From Rachicladosporium sp. CCFEE 5018 (taxonomy: Eukaryota > Ascomycota > Dothideomycetes > Cladosporiales > Cladosporiaceae), in NCBI GenBank assembly GCA_002077045.2, contig KZ111148.1, positions 240,330 through 304,329 of the forward strand: a stretch of DNA of 64,000 nucleotides. The letters are read 5' to 3'. The notes beneath the pieces were generated by a model, which had not been told where the DNA came from, did not search any database, and worked only from the letters and a program-made list of their open reading frames with translations. The translations under genes and the position numbers were made by a program. Of this stretch, positions 1 to 10,893 are shown one piece after another; positions within the stretch are counted from its first letter, which is position 1; every line of letters starts with the position of its first letter.

Positions 1-1154
1 CTCCGGGGGTGTGCTGCTGTCTTTGAGGACTTCGTCCGCACTGTCAGTCCCCTCTGATACGGCCATGCTGCCATGCTTGATATGAGTCGCCTAGCGGCAG
101 TGTATTGCTGGTCTAGCAATGTGTGCATGGAGGGGAAGCTTGCCATGCGGTTGCTCGGGTCTGGACCGAGGGTGGCGGAAACCTTGACATCGTGGTCTTT
201 CTCGAAAGCCATTACAGCGCCTTCGCAGTGGCGCCACTTTCATCAGTGATGATTGACATTATCGAACTCCACGATGCACGCTGCGCATGTGGACTCTGGA
301 CGATGATGTGCCCGTTCACCGCAGCCCTTTCCGGCGTGGTTCCGCACTCGCGGTCAAGGGCACACCTTGGCGGAGCGACTTCATCATCCACTCGACACCC
401 TAAACTGTGGCTATCTGAAGCAAGCTGCACCAGCGGAAACTTGACATGTAGCGCTTCCAAGTCTGTTGTTCTCCGTCTCGCCACGACGGAATTTCGATTT
501 CAGCACGACGCCTGGCGGCCAATTCTCCGGCGAGCGATCATCAACAGAGGCAATGAAAGAGCAGCTCCCGATACACCGACCGCCATGCACGCGTGAGAAG
601 GCGAAACACCGTGGTAGGCGATGATTTTACACGCGTCATCCATTCTGTTTTCTTATGTGGTTTGTGGATAACAGCAGGGCCCTTCTGACAGCTCCGCCAT
701 GCTGGACGGCCTTGACAGTGTCGAGGTCGCTGTGTTCGATGTCTTATGACTGCTACAATCAGAAGAGTCCACATCACCCGAGACCTCACGCATGACTGAT
801 TGACAGCAGCAACCAGCCTTGACAGGCGCAGTGCAAAAGGTGTGTGACCATTACTGTGTGCTGACATCGAAGCTCTGGCTTTCAGGTTCGATTCAGCTGA
901 TACATGACAACTCAACCAAAAGCTTTTTACTCGTTATAATGTCGACAGGTAGTATATTTGGCCTATGATCTCTGCTCGTTTCTGCTTGACACTTACGTTC
1001 CAGAAAGAGATTTCCATCACACAAGCAGCTTGATCCGAACCCGTTTCGACCGTCTAATCTCAAGTCGTGATATCGGCTCTAAACACGGTACATCTACCCC
1101 GTAGTGTGGGAATCGTGCTCAACACAGATCTCACTGACGATCCGGTGTGCGCAG
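1..1154. other. Intergenic region, no supported gene
   Basis: Short open frames overlap on both strands and none shows a signal peptide, domain or splice-linked continuation. The last ~200 bases are presumably the promoter and leader of the secreted-protein gene at 1155. Nothing else was recognised. Confidence 0.5.
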
Positions 1155-1541
1155 ATGGTCAAGATCACTGTGGCGTGGCTTCTAGCTGTGGCCCCTATGG
1201 CGATAGCGCATCACATGCACTTCACGCTGTGGTACTACCGCGAGCCACGGGCTTGTGCAAAGAGTTCAGCTCATGACTCGATCAAGATTATCAGCGATGG
1301 GAAATGTAGGACCTGGGGAACTGCGGCCGCCAACATCCAGATGCAATGGAATCCTGGCTTTGACAGCCAGAAGTCGGAAGACTTCGGGGAGTGTTCCATG
1401 ACTCTCTACGACCATCCGGATTGCATTGGTAATGCTTATATGATCGACAAAATGCAACAAGAGGCGAGATTCACGAATAAGTGTCCTGGACCGTTCACTC
1501 CAGGCATGCGAAGTGCTCGAATCGTGTGCAACAAGAAATGA
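1155..1541 (+). CDS. Small secreted cysteine-containing protein (128 aa), effector-like
   Basis: I do not recognise a family. The chosen ATG gives a classical secretion signal: M-V-K, a hydrophobic stretch (residues 5-18) and a likely cleavage after A-I-A-H near residue 19. An upstream in-frame ATG at 1104 would bury this signal, so it was not used. The mature part has six cysteines (about residues 34, 51, 80, 90, 110 and 125), compatible with three disulfides, and several aromatic residues just after the signal (FTLWYY). Length, signal and even Cys number fit the broad class of small secreted fungal proteins, including effectors and surface proteins; that role is inference only. No intron is evident. 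It stands alone, about 540 bases before the next gene on the same strand. Confidence 0.6.
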   Translation: MVKITVAWLLAVAPMAIAHHMHFTLWYYREPRACAKSSAHDSIKIISDGKCRTWGTAAANIQMQWNPGFDSQKSEDFGECSMTLYDHPDCIGNAYMIDKMQQEARFTNKCPGPFTPGMRSARIVCNKK

Positions 1542-2081
1542 GGTCTCGTCCGCACTCTCCTGGTTTCCCCAACTTGCTTGCGCGGCTATTATCATAGCCG
1601 CAATGAAGGGATGCCTCGGCAATGCCAGTGCGAGATATCAGCAATGTCGCGACGGGTGCATAGCGATACTTCGGTACGACTCTATCTGAAAAATTGGCTG
1701 CAGTGGTAGGACGCCTGTGTGCACGAGTAAGGCATGCAATGTGCGGAGAACGGAGGGTAAAGTCTTTCTTATGAGCAAGGTGCTACTGATGTGGACCTGG
1801 AAAAGTCGCAGAGTAGTATCAGTGACGACGAGATCAACGAAGACGTCGTCCTTATGGGGATGGCAAAGACGCTCTTACCCTCGAGCTAAGTCTCTGTGCA
1901 TCACTTGTTTGTTGACACCAGTGTAGCGATCCTTCTGCTCGAGACTGTGAGTCGTCCACCTCACTTCTGTTGCTCAGACATACCCCTTCCTTTGCACTTT
2001 GTTCGGTGGCACATCGTGAGGAGAGGACCTCATAATAACACCATCACACCAACACCACTCACTCACACACACACCAGCAGC
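1542..2081. other. Intergenic region with CA-rich leader
   Basis: No gene is supported. The final ~50 bases before the ATG at 2082 are strongly CA-rich (repeated CACA/CACC words), typical of a fungal 5' untranslated leader. Confidence 0.4.
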
Positions 2082-2618
2082 ATGGCTGCATCACTGTACA
2101 CCATGATTGTCGGTAACCTCACTCTCCCCCCCTTCAATCTCCCTCCGGACCTCGCCTCCTCATTTGCCGCCTTCACTCCCACCGGCGTCACTTCCGCCTT
2201 CGTCACCGTCTCCGCCTCCCTCATTCTCCCCGGCCTCAGTGGCACAGATCCTGACTACCACCCGAAAGAGAAGGCTGGATTTTGCGGTCCTCGCGCAGAA
2301 GATGGCGTAACGAGCGCTACTTTTGTGTCGAGTTGTATAGTCCTGCTGTGCACGACGATTGCGGTCGTCGATCACTTTTGGAAAGGCGCTCCGGCGCTAG
2401 TAAAGTGGGTGGCGTTGCGGGTTACGTTTTGGGGTGCGTTGTTGGGCTGTGTGGTGACTGTGGTGTGTGGCACACACAAGCTGCACTGCGGAAAACGCGA
2501 TAAGGTTCTACATGCAATGTCGCACTTTGTGCTTTGCGTTGCTGGACTGCAGACCGCCATTTGGGCCTGGGTGAAGATGCAGGCTAAGCTGAGGGAAGAT
2601 CAGGAATTAGTATATTGA
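2082..2618 (+). CDS. Small predicted membrane protein (178 aa), unknown
   Basis: I do not recognise the family. The ATG at 2082 follows a CA-rich leader in good context. Three clear hydrophobic helices are visible at about residues 78-97, 113-129 and 146-164, with a weaker hydrophobic segment near 37-52. The loops are short and basic or polar (for example H-F-W-K-G-A-P between helices 1 and 2, and a Cys/His/Lys-rich loop near residues 131-142). The C-terminus is charged and probably cytosolic. The N-terminal third is rich in Pro, Thr and Ser. The layout resembles many small uncharacterised fungal integral membrane proteins. No intron or neighbour gives a functional clue. The frame is open throughout and ends in TGA. 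Confidence 0.55.
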   Translation: MAASLYTMIVGNLTLPPFNLPPDLASSFAAFTPTGVTSAFVTVSASLILPGLSGTDPDYHPKEKAGFCGPRAEDGVTSATFVSSCIVLLCTTIAVVDHFWKGAPALVKWVALRVTFWGALLGCVVTVVCGTHKLHCGKRDKVLHAMSHFVLCVAGLQTAIWAWVKMQAKLREDQELVY

Positions 2619-5600
2619 CGCACCTACCAGAGCATCGACATCGAGCATCAATACATCATTACCACCCCTTGAGCAAGGGTGGGCCGAGCTGGTCTCGGTG
2701 GGTTTCAAGTCCTACTCTACACGTCCACGCCGTGAAAGCTGGGAACAATGCGTACTGCAGACATCACAATGTAACGCATAGCCAAGTAGAGAGGCAACAC
2801 AATACCACCCTTGATCGAAACAAACAATGTTCTTGTCACGATCGATCCACAACGTCAAACACAAGACAATGCTCCGAGGATCCGTACACCTCGACCTATG
2901 ATGCTCGATGCTCGATGCTCTCGATACGTCGATTCCGCACCTACAATGCTCGAATCACCCTGCATACTACTCCAATCGCACCCCTCAACTCGAACTGTCA
3001 GTCTCCTCTGCTGAATTCATCATCATTCGCGCCCCCCCCCTCCCCCCAAAAAAGCCAATCCTCCCGCGGATGTGGTCTATTCCTCCGACACTCTCAACAA
3101 ATCTCCGAAATTGCCTACGCTTCTCTCCAGATACTCACGACTGCCAATTGAGTGGATCAGAAGTCACCAAGAACACAACCCTCAGCTCCATGCAGCCAAT
3201 GACAAAGCGGTAGCATCACGCAGCGGTCCAAATCTTGCGCCTCTCAATGTCGGTACCAAGGGAGCTTTCGCTCGTATCCCAGAACTCACGACTGTGGCTT
3301 TACCGGACAGCGCTATACAGAGAGCGTGAGGTTCCTCGTATCGTACTCGGGCGATGCAGAAACTCACCATATGCCACTCCACTTGCAAACTCTCAATGCT
3401 CTCAGTGAACGTCTTACGCTGCTATTATAAAATCCACGACTGTCGGCTTGCGCGAGCTGAACGCCATGGAGAGGGTGGTAACTCTCACTTTGTCTCTGGC
3501 GACACGCGTACACTCAACTTGGAAGGCTTCAAGTCGTTCACCACGATGCTCGAGGTGCTCACAACCGCTGTCCGAAGATCGCACTCAAATGGTCACACCA
3601 GCTCCAATTGGTGGTTGCTATACGCAGACCAGCCTCGTCAGGTGCACACTAGAAGAACTGGTCATTGTGCGATCCGACCATTGCCACGACCCGGACAAGC
3701 ACTTCTGAACGATGTCTATCACAGCAGCCCGAGGCCTCCGCCAGAGCTCGCCCACCACCGCTCCAGTCATATCCATCAGCTCGGAAACCGCATCATTGCA
3801 TTCTACTCTTTGTCGCTCAAAAAACCTCGGCAATGCATCTCACAGCACACTCTTCATCTGTTGAGCGCTTTAATGGGACCGCTCGCTCATCTCGCCTGTC
3901 ATCAGTTGAGAAGCCCTCCAAACAATCTGCCCGGTCGGTCTGCTCGTTACATCCCGACTATCGCCCGCGAGACCCTGCCTACGAATCGTTCAAACGACAT
4001 CCTTCAGACGATCTGACCATGTCTGCTTCTCCGTACCTCATATCACCTCAGGTAACACGCTTCTGGCATCAGCTCCAATTTGATTATGCGACGCAGCGTC
4101 CAATGCCGATTCACATCACTTGGTGCCCTCCGATTAGCTTGTCATCAGCTCTCAAGGTATCGTCAAGCGAGTACTCAACGCCTTCATCACCCATCAAAAA
4201 TGTCGTCACTCACGGAACGGCTTCACCGCTCGCTCACGGTTTGAGACTTGCTCACCGCTGATGCGCATCATTTTCCGACGTCACTGGTGACCACACATCA
4301 GAGCGTACACACAATCATCGCGCTACTGGAATGGCTATGGTACAAGCTCATCTGCGGAACTCTACGGCTTCCACATCCGCAACCAAGCTGCACTTCATGC
4401 TTCTTCCTTTGCAGCTACCATTGCCGTCACCTGGATCGTGAGCGAGCGTCCATCTGCTACTCTCATCGGACGAAACGCCATGAACCTGGATACATGCTAC
4501 ACCTCCCACTGGCATAGTGGTCGCTTTGAGTTGGCTCGCTCGTCAGACGCATTGGTGCACGTACATTTCACGAGGCGGTGACCAGTTGCCCAATTCCTCA
4601 TAATTGCCCAGGATCACGATTGAAGCAATCATTCGCGTCTCTCACCGCTTCTGGAGACTTCTCTTGATCGTATACGCTTACCCACGAAGGCAGTAGGGAT
4701 CTCAAGCATGTCATGGAGAATCTCGGTACAGCTGCAGTCAGACTTTGTCGTTGCACGATGATCTCATCTTCTGGAAGCTCTAGTCAGTATCGTGCTACTA
4801 CATGAGTTGTCGCAGTCGGGTATAACCAACATCACGCCCATTAGAGTGCGTCCCTCGAGAAAAAGTCCATCGATGACGGCCCGGGCTTCTCCTTCTTGAC
4901 CTGCCAGGAATCTCGCTATTGCGGCGTAAGAGATAGGTGCTCTGGCCAGATGACTTATCTGATGAGATGGTCATGTGGTGGCGTGGTTCCGGAGTGGGCT
5001 AGATGATCCGCGAACTACGCCTCGTTACGGGATTCGAGACACTGATGACGCACATGCTCACTCACAGCGAGTCGCAAGGCCACCGAAGAAGACAGACAGA
5101 AGCAAAGATCAACCGAATTGACCGCTCTCGAACCAGCCATACCGAGTCGCACCTTCACACGGCTCAGCGGCCGCCGGACGATCTCTATCGAGACCTTTAG
5201 CTAAGCATATGCATCGGCCACTCATCAAGACAAGATGCTACGTGATCGAGTTACGACGACGCAGTGGACGCCCAGCTTGAGATCCCAATAGTGTGCATAC
5301 ACATTGCCACTACCGAGCTCGTCACGGCGTTACTGCCTACCTTCAAAGATACCTGCACAACTCTGCAAAGTCAACTGCATTCAAGCCACTTGAAACTCCA
5401 TATCATTCGTGATGCCATACCCAAATCCCAAAGATTAACACCATACAACCACATATATGTCATTTGGCAGAAGGTTGAATCGAGCCATCCTACAGATTCA
5501 TTCGTGTCGAACCGATACGCGCTCTTTCTTCTGTGAGAATCTGGAACTGTCTCCTGCTTCTGTCGATGACTCCACAACAACGGATGCGACGAGCAGGATC

Positions 5601-5654
5601 GTCTAGAGGAAAACGCGGATGTGAATGGTGGGTACACCGCTGTGCGAAGTCCAG

Positions 5655-6222
5655 CTTCTCGCCGAAATAGCAGCAGCGCTATTCAATGTCGCAGCCAGGC
5701 ATATCGAAGCACTTTCCATCTCTGAGGCTTCTGGAGAATCTAAGAGCGGTCGGTCCAATAGCCTCGCTTCTCACAGACCCAGTAGTAAAGTCCCTCACTC
5801 TTGCAGCGATCCTGACGGAACCATTATTGGTCTCCCAATCAGTCAGAGAAGCGCAAGGAATCACTGTACAACATTTCGCCTCTCACCGACGTAGCAGCAG
5901 GGTACTCTACAGCCGCAACTACAGTGATAGGAGCAATACCTATCTCGGAGTAAATTGGAGAAGCAGAGATCATCGCCACACAAGGGCGACTTTCTCATGG
6001 ACGCATCGGGAGAGCTCCACATTTTCGCAGCTAGGTCGACCAGACCCTTACCCGTGGACCAGACATTCGGAGAAGTGAAGGGCAGGGTGTCACCCTCCGA
6101 AGTCTACGCTCTCACGGATGTAGCAGCGGAGTCGTCCACTTCAGCAGCCAGACTGACAGGAGCCCAATACATCTGTCAGAGACGCGGAGAGGCAGATACA
6201 CGGCCCGTTCGTCACATTGTTG
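5655..6222 (+). repeat. Degenerate ~112-117-bp tandem repeat, possible decayed repeat protein
   Basis: Five successive units begin with a TCTC(A)-type word at about 5655, 5767, 5879, 5991 and 6108, followed about 30-45 bases later by GCAGC and then CTGAC/GACC words. Translated piecewise they resemble one another: L-T-D-P-V-V, L-T-D-V-A-A-G and L-T-D-V-A-A-E starts, then S-T/S-L and A-A, about 38 residues per unit. Units fall in different reading frames and one has an internal stop, so it is not an intact coding region now. Identity between units is modest and was judged by eye. Confidence 0.45.
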
Positions 6223-6589
6223 TAGTAGGGGCATAATCTGACTACGATTGCGGACGCCGATCATCGAACGCCGGCGTTTACTCTATCAATCCGCTTGGTC
6301 GGACACTACGCACATGCACCTGGCCATTCCATCGATTGAGCAGCAGTCGTCAATTCCCGCTATCATCGATGTCGACAATGCGATATCTGAGTCCATGCAG
6401 CATAGCTCGATCGAATACGATATACGCTTCGGGACTACAATTTGTCGACATCGATTACACAGCAACGACAATACCACATGATGAAGCCTCAATCTACAAA
6501 TGACGCTTCCTCTCAGAAACACGGGAAAATCTTCGAGCATATTGAAAACACGACATACCGACCACACGATACTATCACATCTTGCTCAC

Positions 6590-6647
6590 CATACGTTGCT
6601 CATCATACGTTGCTCATCACTCGGCGCAACATACGTTGCTCATCACC
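6590..6647. repeat. Short direct repeat, three copies of a 16-base word
   Basis: The word CATACGTTGCTCATCA occurs at 6590, 6604 and 6630. The first two copies overlap by two bases and the third follows a 10-base spacer. No function is evident; replication slippage is the simplest origin. Confidence 0.8.
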
Positions 6648-8932
6648 CCGAGGACAGATCGCCTTGCAAGCTTCAAACCGCTGCCCATACTTCGCAATAC
6701 CAGTTCCACGCTCCACAACACCACTTACAATGCAAGCAAGCTTTGGACTGTTCACTATTCCACAGGACCACGTCTTCGCTGTAGCCTCGAGTCCACATAC
6801 CTTCCGCTTAAAGTACCTATACTCTCGCTTCTCCGAGTGTCTGGAATGCACGCCATGGTCATATCAGGCCAGCTGCGACAGTAAAAGCTGACCGACATCG
6901 CACCTGGAGAGCTGCCAAGCCTGGGTGAGCTAGCCGTAGTTGCTCGGTCCTCTCTTCTCCGCACTGCGTTGCAGATATGCTGCCGTCAGTGCCTTGGTGG
7001 GAGCGCGGGAGTGTGCCTGATCGTGGGAGAAGCGGAGGTAGTTCGATTTCATCTACCTCATCCGCCACCTCAAGAGCCGCTTGAGGAGGTTACACCAGTG
7101 CGCTTGCTCGAAGACCACTGGCGCGAGCTACTATCAAGACTCGTTTGCGACACAGATCGCTTCAGCGTTCATCGAGTACCTCGCGTCATCAGATGCCACA
7201 GAAAGCACTCACGGAGAGTCGATGATGTGCAGACCCTCCGCCAGAGTATCTTGGCGAAGTCTCTCTTGAGTGCGTTCAACACAATTGGTAGCCGCAGCCA
7301 CTTGGAAATGACCGCTGTCGGCTTCTGATTTTGGGAGAGCAAATGATTCGTATCAGTGCGCAATGCGTCGCTTCGGGATACACTCAGCCTTTGTCAGCTT
7401 CTGTGTCGCTCCTATGCAGGAACGATTTTGACGGCTGCCACAGTCACTCCAAGATTGTCGCCCTCATTTGGCGATTGGGGAAGGGCATCATCACATTATA
7501 CTCTTGGCGCGACGACTCTCATGGATACTCTCGGTTCCAAAGTACTGTCGTAGCTACCGTGTCATGACCACTGACGGTCTGTGATCTCGGGAGGGCAAGA
7601 CTACGCTCGACATCTGTGCGACTTCTCTCCTAAGCACACTTCATCTCGATCGGCCATCGCAGCTATCCCGGCGTGACTACTGCCGAAATGCGCTTTCGAT
7701 GGAGTAGGACTACGTTCTGATCTAGTCCGATGGCTCTTGTATGCGAGACTAGCCGCAAACGGCTCCCGCAGCTGCTCTGATCCGAGTGCTGTCAGTTTAC
7801 AGACCCGGAAGAGCGAGATCAAGACATGAGCTCTGAGCGATGTGTCCTTCGGCCAGTACCACCAATCCTATTGACCCACTTGTGACCAAGACCTTGATTG
7901 CTTTCTCGGAAGTATGGCATGCTCATGTGCTTTCAGGCATACCATGGTAGCAGCACAACTCGCCTTAACGGCTTGTAAGAGGATGAACACAGTCTCTTAT
8001 CATGCTGGAATGCTTGCTGCTTCTCATGAAAAGACCAGTACGGCAAGTTGCTGCCGCAAACATACCTGCACGAGCATTACAGGCGTTTCGTACATTGAGA
8101 GGAGTGGCGATGATCTAATCGAGGAGATACTCGCGCTGGCTCGGCACACCTGGGAAAGGCCGAAGACACTGCCCTCGCTTTTATGCGCCAGCTAATTTCT
8201 TGGGGACCCTCTTGCATGCGCTCTCACCGTTTGTGCTTCTGCAGTCAAGTCAGGATTGACAGCACATATCTGATCGTACTCGTTACGAACTTCGGGCTGT
8301 ATAAAATTTATCGTCGCTGCTATTCCCTGGACGGCACACCCGGCTGGTTTGCAAGAGGACTCTCTTCGCTCCAGACGAATATCGTACGGTACGCCCACAC
8401 AGTGATACGGCGGCATCTACATTATCGCCATGATCAAGGTCTAACCTCGTCCCTGCGCGACTGCCACATCCATAGACAACAAGCTTGACCTCGCCCACGG
8501 CTCCATCGAGTGGCCTCAGCACTGGCCTATGGGCTTGAATAGTCTAGAAGCGGGCGACGAATATCAGCGTAGCCTGAGACGCATGTATCGCCGCCCGAAA
8601 GCTGCATGTTTGCCTTCGAGGCAATTGGCAGCGGGACGGATGAGCCAGTCACACAGAGCCTCAGATGCCACGGCCAGCACATGTTACTTTGCACTGACGA
8701 TCTCGATGCCTTGTACAGATCATGGCCCGCTTCGCTACATGGACGTGATCTAGAGGTTCCACCGTGGCGACCCAGAGCCGCAGCTGCATGTGCTACAGAC
8801 TGCGCCTCAGCCTTGTCATATCCGCCTTGATATCACGCACGTATAAGACCCACGCTCTGGCAAGAAATCCAGCAGATCACCTTTCCCACCCTCATCACAA
8901 AACTTCGACACAGACTAGACAAAGATCAAAAC

Positions 8933-9273
8933 ATGTGCGTCACCGAGATCTCGAAATGCCCGACCTGCAGGGACACCCAAGGGAGAAGGCTTAGAAAGTG
9001 CCATGAGAATAACATGCCATCGAGCGGGCACTCCGGACTATCGAATCATTCGACTCGCGATGTACCTGGGTATAAGTGTCCGAAGTGCATCAAAGCTCAA
9101 GGCGGCCGTGACTCCGCTTACGGCAGCGGTGGCAGCCGTAACGGCGGCGGAAGCAACCGTAGTGGCGGCGGAAGCAATCGGAGCACAGGTGGCGGTCGAT
9201 TGCAGTCTATTCTGGTAAGTAGGAGCCGACTGATGGGATCACCGAAATCAGAAGCTGATTTGTCTAGGGATGA
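8933..9273 (+). CDS. Small CxxC zinc-ribbon-like protein with Gly-Ser-Asn repeats (95 aa, one intron)
   Basis: The protein has two CPxC pairs (C-P-T-C near residue 9 and C-P-K-C near residue 49) that could bind one zinc ion. A low-complexity tail of repeated G-G-G-S-N-R-S units follows (about residues 62-86). The open frame could run to 9436, but a good fungal intron lies at 9215-9267: GTAAGT donor, GCTGATTT branch region, CTAG acceptor, 53 nt. Splicing joins L to one Gly codon and a TGA at 9271-9273. I therefore prefer CDS 8933-9214 plus 9268-9273. Many short fungal proteins begin M-C and carry CxxC pairs; none with known function is recognised here. If the intron is not used, the product is 167 aa with a poorly conserved-looking tail. 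Confidence 0.5.
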
Positions 9274-9574
9274 GTGCATGCTGCTCTTGGCATGTGATCA
9301 TCTTGTGGCCAGGACAGGATCCGGACGTCCAGGGGATGGAACAGCGGTGGGTGTTACCAAGTCATGGCAGGAGATGAGAGTATGGCCCGTGTCGAGTGCC
9401 ACTCTCTCGTTCGCTACTGTCGGCACACCTAAGTGAACCGTAAACTACCCGAGTGAATACTGGTTTGGAGAGCATCGCACTGCGTCGAGTGAGGACCACA
9501 ATTCGCACTGGCTTCATCAACGTCACTTCATCATAGTCTGGTTTCAATTTGACTCTGTTTCCATGCGTGATCAT
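9274..9574. other. Short intergenic region between convergent genes
   Basis: It lies between the 3' ends of the small CxxC gene (+) and the unknown gene at 9575-10114 (-). Nothing specific was seen. Confidence 0.4.
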
Positions 9575-10114
9575 TCAGCCCTTTGCATCTATAAGACCCT
9601 GCGTTGTTGCTGCGGCCGTATCATCCTCTACTTGTCGGTCATCCACGTAAAAGGGCGGATGTTCTTCATCTGCGAACAATGGTTTTGGGCCCTTGTCGAA
9701 CTCGCCCATGCCTGCGTATATGGCTGCCACTGGCTGGTCCAACTGTTTAGCCCGGAACATAATAATCCCATCTCCCCGGTTGCGCATTTCATGAACCGGT
9801 CGGGTTGTGCTCGAAGTGACTTCGGACCGCAGGTCTACGTTGCAGCCTGCTAGAAACACTTCCCAAAGTATGAAGAGCTCCGGTTTGCGCAGTGAGGCCA
9901 GACGTACGACGTTGAGTTGCGTCTCGAATTCCGTACCGTCTTTCCCGATGGCTTTAAGCATCGCTGCCGTGAAGTGCTCAACGCATGTTCCTGCCGCCGA
10001 GATGGCATCTCTGCTGTGCCTGGAGGCGCCGTCATAGTCCACGCTCGTCAGGCACCGAACGGTGAGGTCTTTCTCGATGGCGGCGCGGCTGTCTGGTGCG
10101 CAACGAAAGTCCAT
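9575..10114 (-). CDS. Hypothetical protein (179 aa)
   Basis: No family is recognised. The frame is open for 179 codons with ordinary codon use. The middle holds a mixed hydrophobic and charged segment (about residues 70-95, with L-F-I-L-W-E-V-F-L), followed by a basic/Ser-Thr stretch. The C-terminus is acidic (E-E-H-P-P-F, V-E-D-D-T) and shows no membrane segment. Just upstream on the minus strand is a plausible 61-nt intron: GTAAAG donor, GTGACTGAT branch, CGTAG acceptor immediately before the ATG. An untranslated first exon, or a different start by splicing, is therefore possible. In-frame stops lie upstream of the ATG when unspliced. Confidence 0.4.
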   Translation of the reverse strand: MDFRCAPDSRAAIEKDLTVRCLTSVDYDGASRHSRDAISAAGTCVEHFTAAMLKAIGKDGTEFETQLNVVRLASLRKPELFILWEVFLAGCNVDLRSEVTSSTTRPVHEMRNRGDGIIMFRAKQLDQPVAAIYAGMGEFDKGPKPLFADEEHPPFYVDDRQVEDDTAAATTQGLIDAKG

Positions 10115-10893
10115 GCTACGGACAAGTCAACATCAGTCACGCGGGCGTCGCAAATGGCTTGTTGCGACTCCTTTACCTTCAGGCTATCGAGCACTCGAAA
10201 TGAGATGGCCACTGAACGGAGTACGAAGGGAGTGAGACCGGAATGCTCACGCTTGTGTGCGCTCGTGTGACTTCTTGACAGCCAGCTTGACAAGTGATGG
10301 ACTGACAATGTGTGTGCAAGTGGAAGCCAACGAGAGGTTCATGCATCCTACCAGCAACGATCCTGTACGCTGTCAGGGCGCAGCGAGGCGAGCATGGACG
10401 CTCAGGTGCCGTGTGTTCAGCCTCATTGCGCCCAGCCTTGCAGATTCAGGAAGCGTGCCGTGAGACAGCGGGAGGCGACGGGGGAGGGCCAACAGACCCA
10501 ACATTGCTCTCTTGATCGTCTCTGGCTTGCCTTTTGCTAGCAGCTACAGCAAACAGCAGAACAGCGTTGTGCTCCGAGTTCACTCGTGTACAGCCCGAAG
10601 TGCCTCGGCATGGCGCTGTACCTGACTAGACCATATCAAGTATGTCAAGCGGCCGTGTTATAGGACCGCTATCCTCGCTCGTCATCCTCGCGCGATCTCT
10701 TGCAGATACGAAGTGCTGCGACCTGTGATTCCCTCAATCAACCCATATAACCGGGCTCCTCCTCTTTCCGCTTCACCTCGCTCCACCTCTCACCGGCTCG
10801 GCATCCGATTACCGGACAGTGCGGCTCAGCGGGCGATCGCCCTACCCCAGATTTCTTGACACCGCCCGCGAGCCCCAGTCATCTTTCGCTGCA
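10115..10893. other. Divergent intergenic region
   Basis: It separates the hypothetical gene (-) from the aminotransferase gene (+). It probably contains both promoters; C/T-rich sequence lies about 90-150 bases before the aminotransferase ATG. No gene is supported. Confidence 0.4.

Larger units (their letters stand above)
2619..8932. other. 6.3-kb stretch without a convincing gene
   Basis: The longest frames are about 200 codons or less, overlap one another on both strands, and lack recognisable domains, signal peptides or consistent splice links. Base composition stays near that of the surroundings, so it is not a strongly AT-rich, RIP-mutated block. It does contain decayed structure: about five diverged ~112-117-bp tandem units at 5655-6222 and a short direct repeat at 6590-6647. 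A C/A homopolymer run lies near 3030-3056 and a GATGCTC triplication near 2899-2920. It may be the remains of a repeat-encoding gene; that is inference. Confidence 0.5.

Noticed and set aside
2660..2725. A-box-like and TTCAAGT words suggesting a tRNA
   Set aside because: The two elements are too close and the stems do not pair properly.
3354..4261. Overlapping frames of 220 and 198 codons
   Set aside because: They have low-complexity Ser/His/Arg content, no domain, no consistent splice sites, and similar-length frames on the opposite strand. Left as noncoding.
10048..10308. Minus-strand 86-codon frame as a first exon of the 179-aa gene
   Set aside because: The plausible 61-nt intron joins it in the wrong phase and reaches a stop; it could only be untranslated leader.
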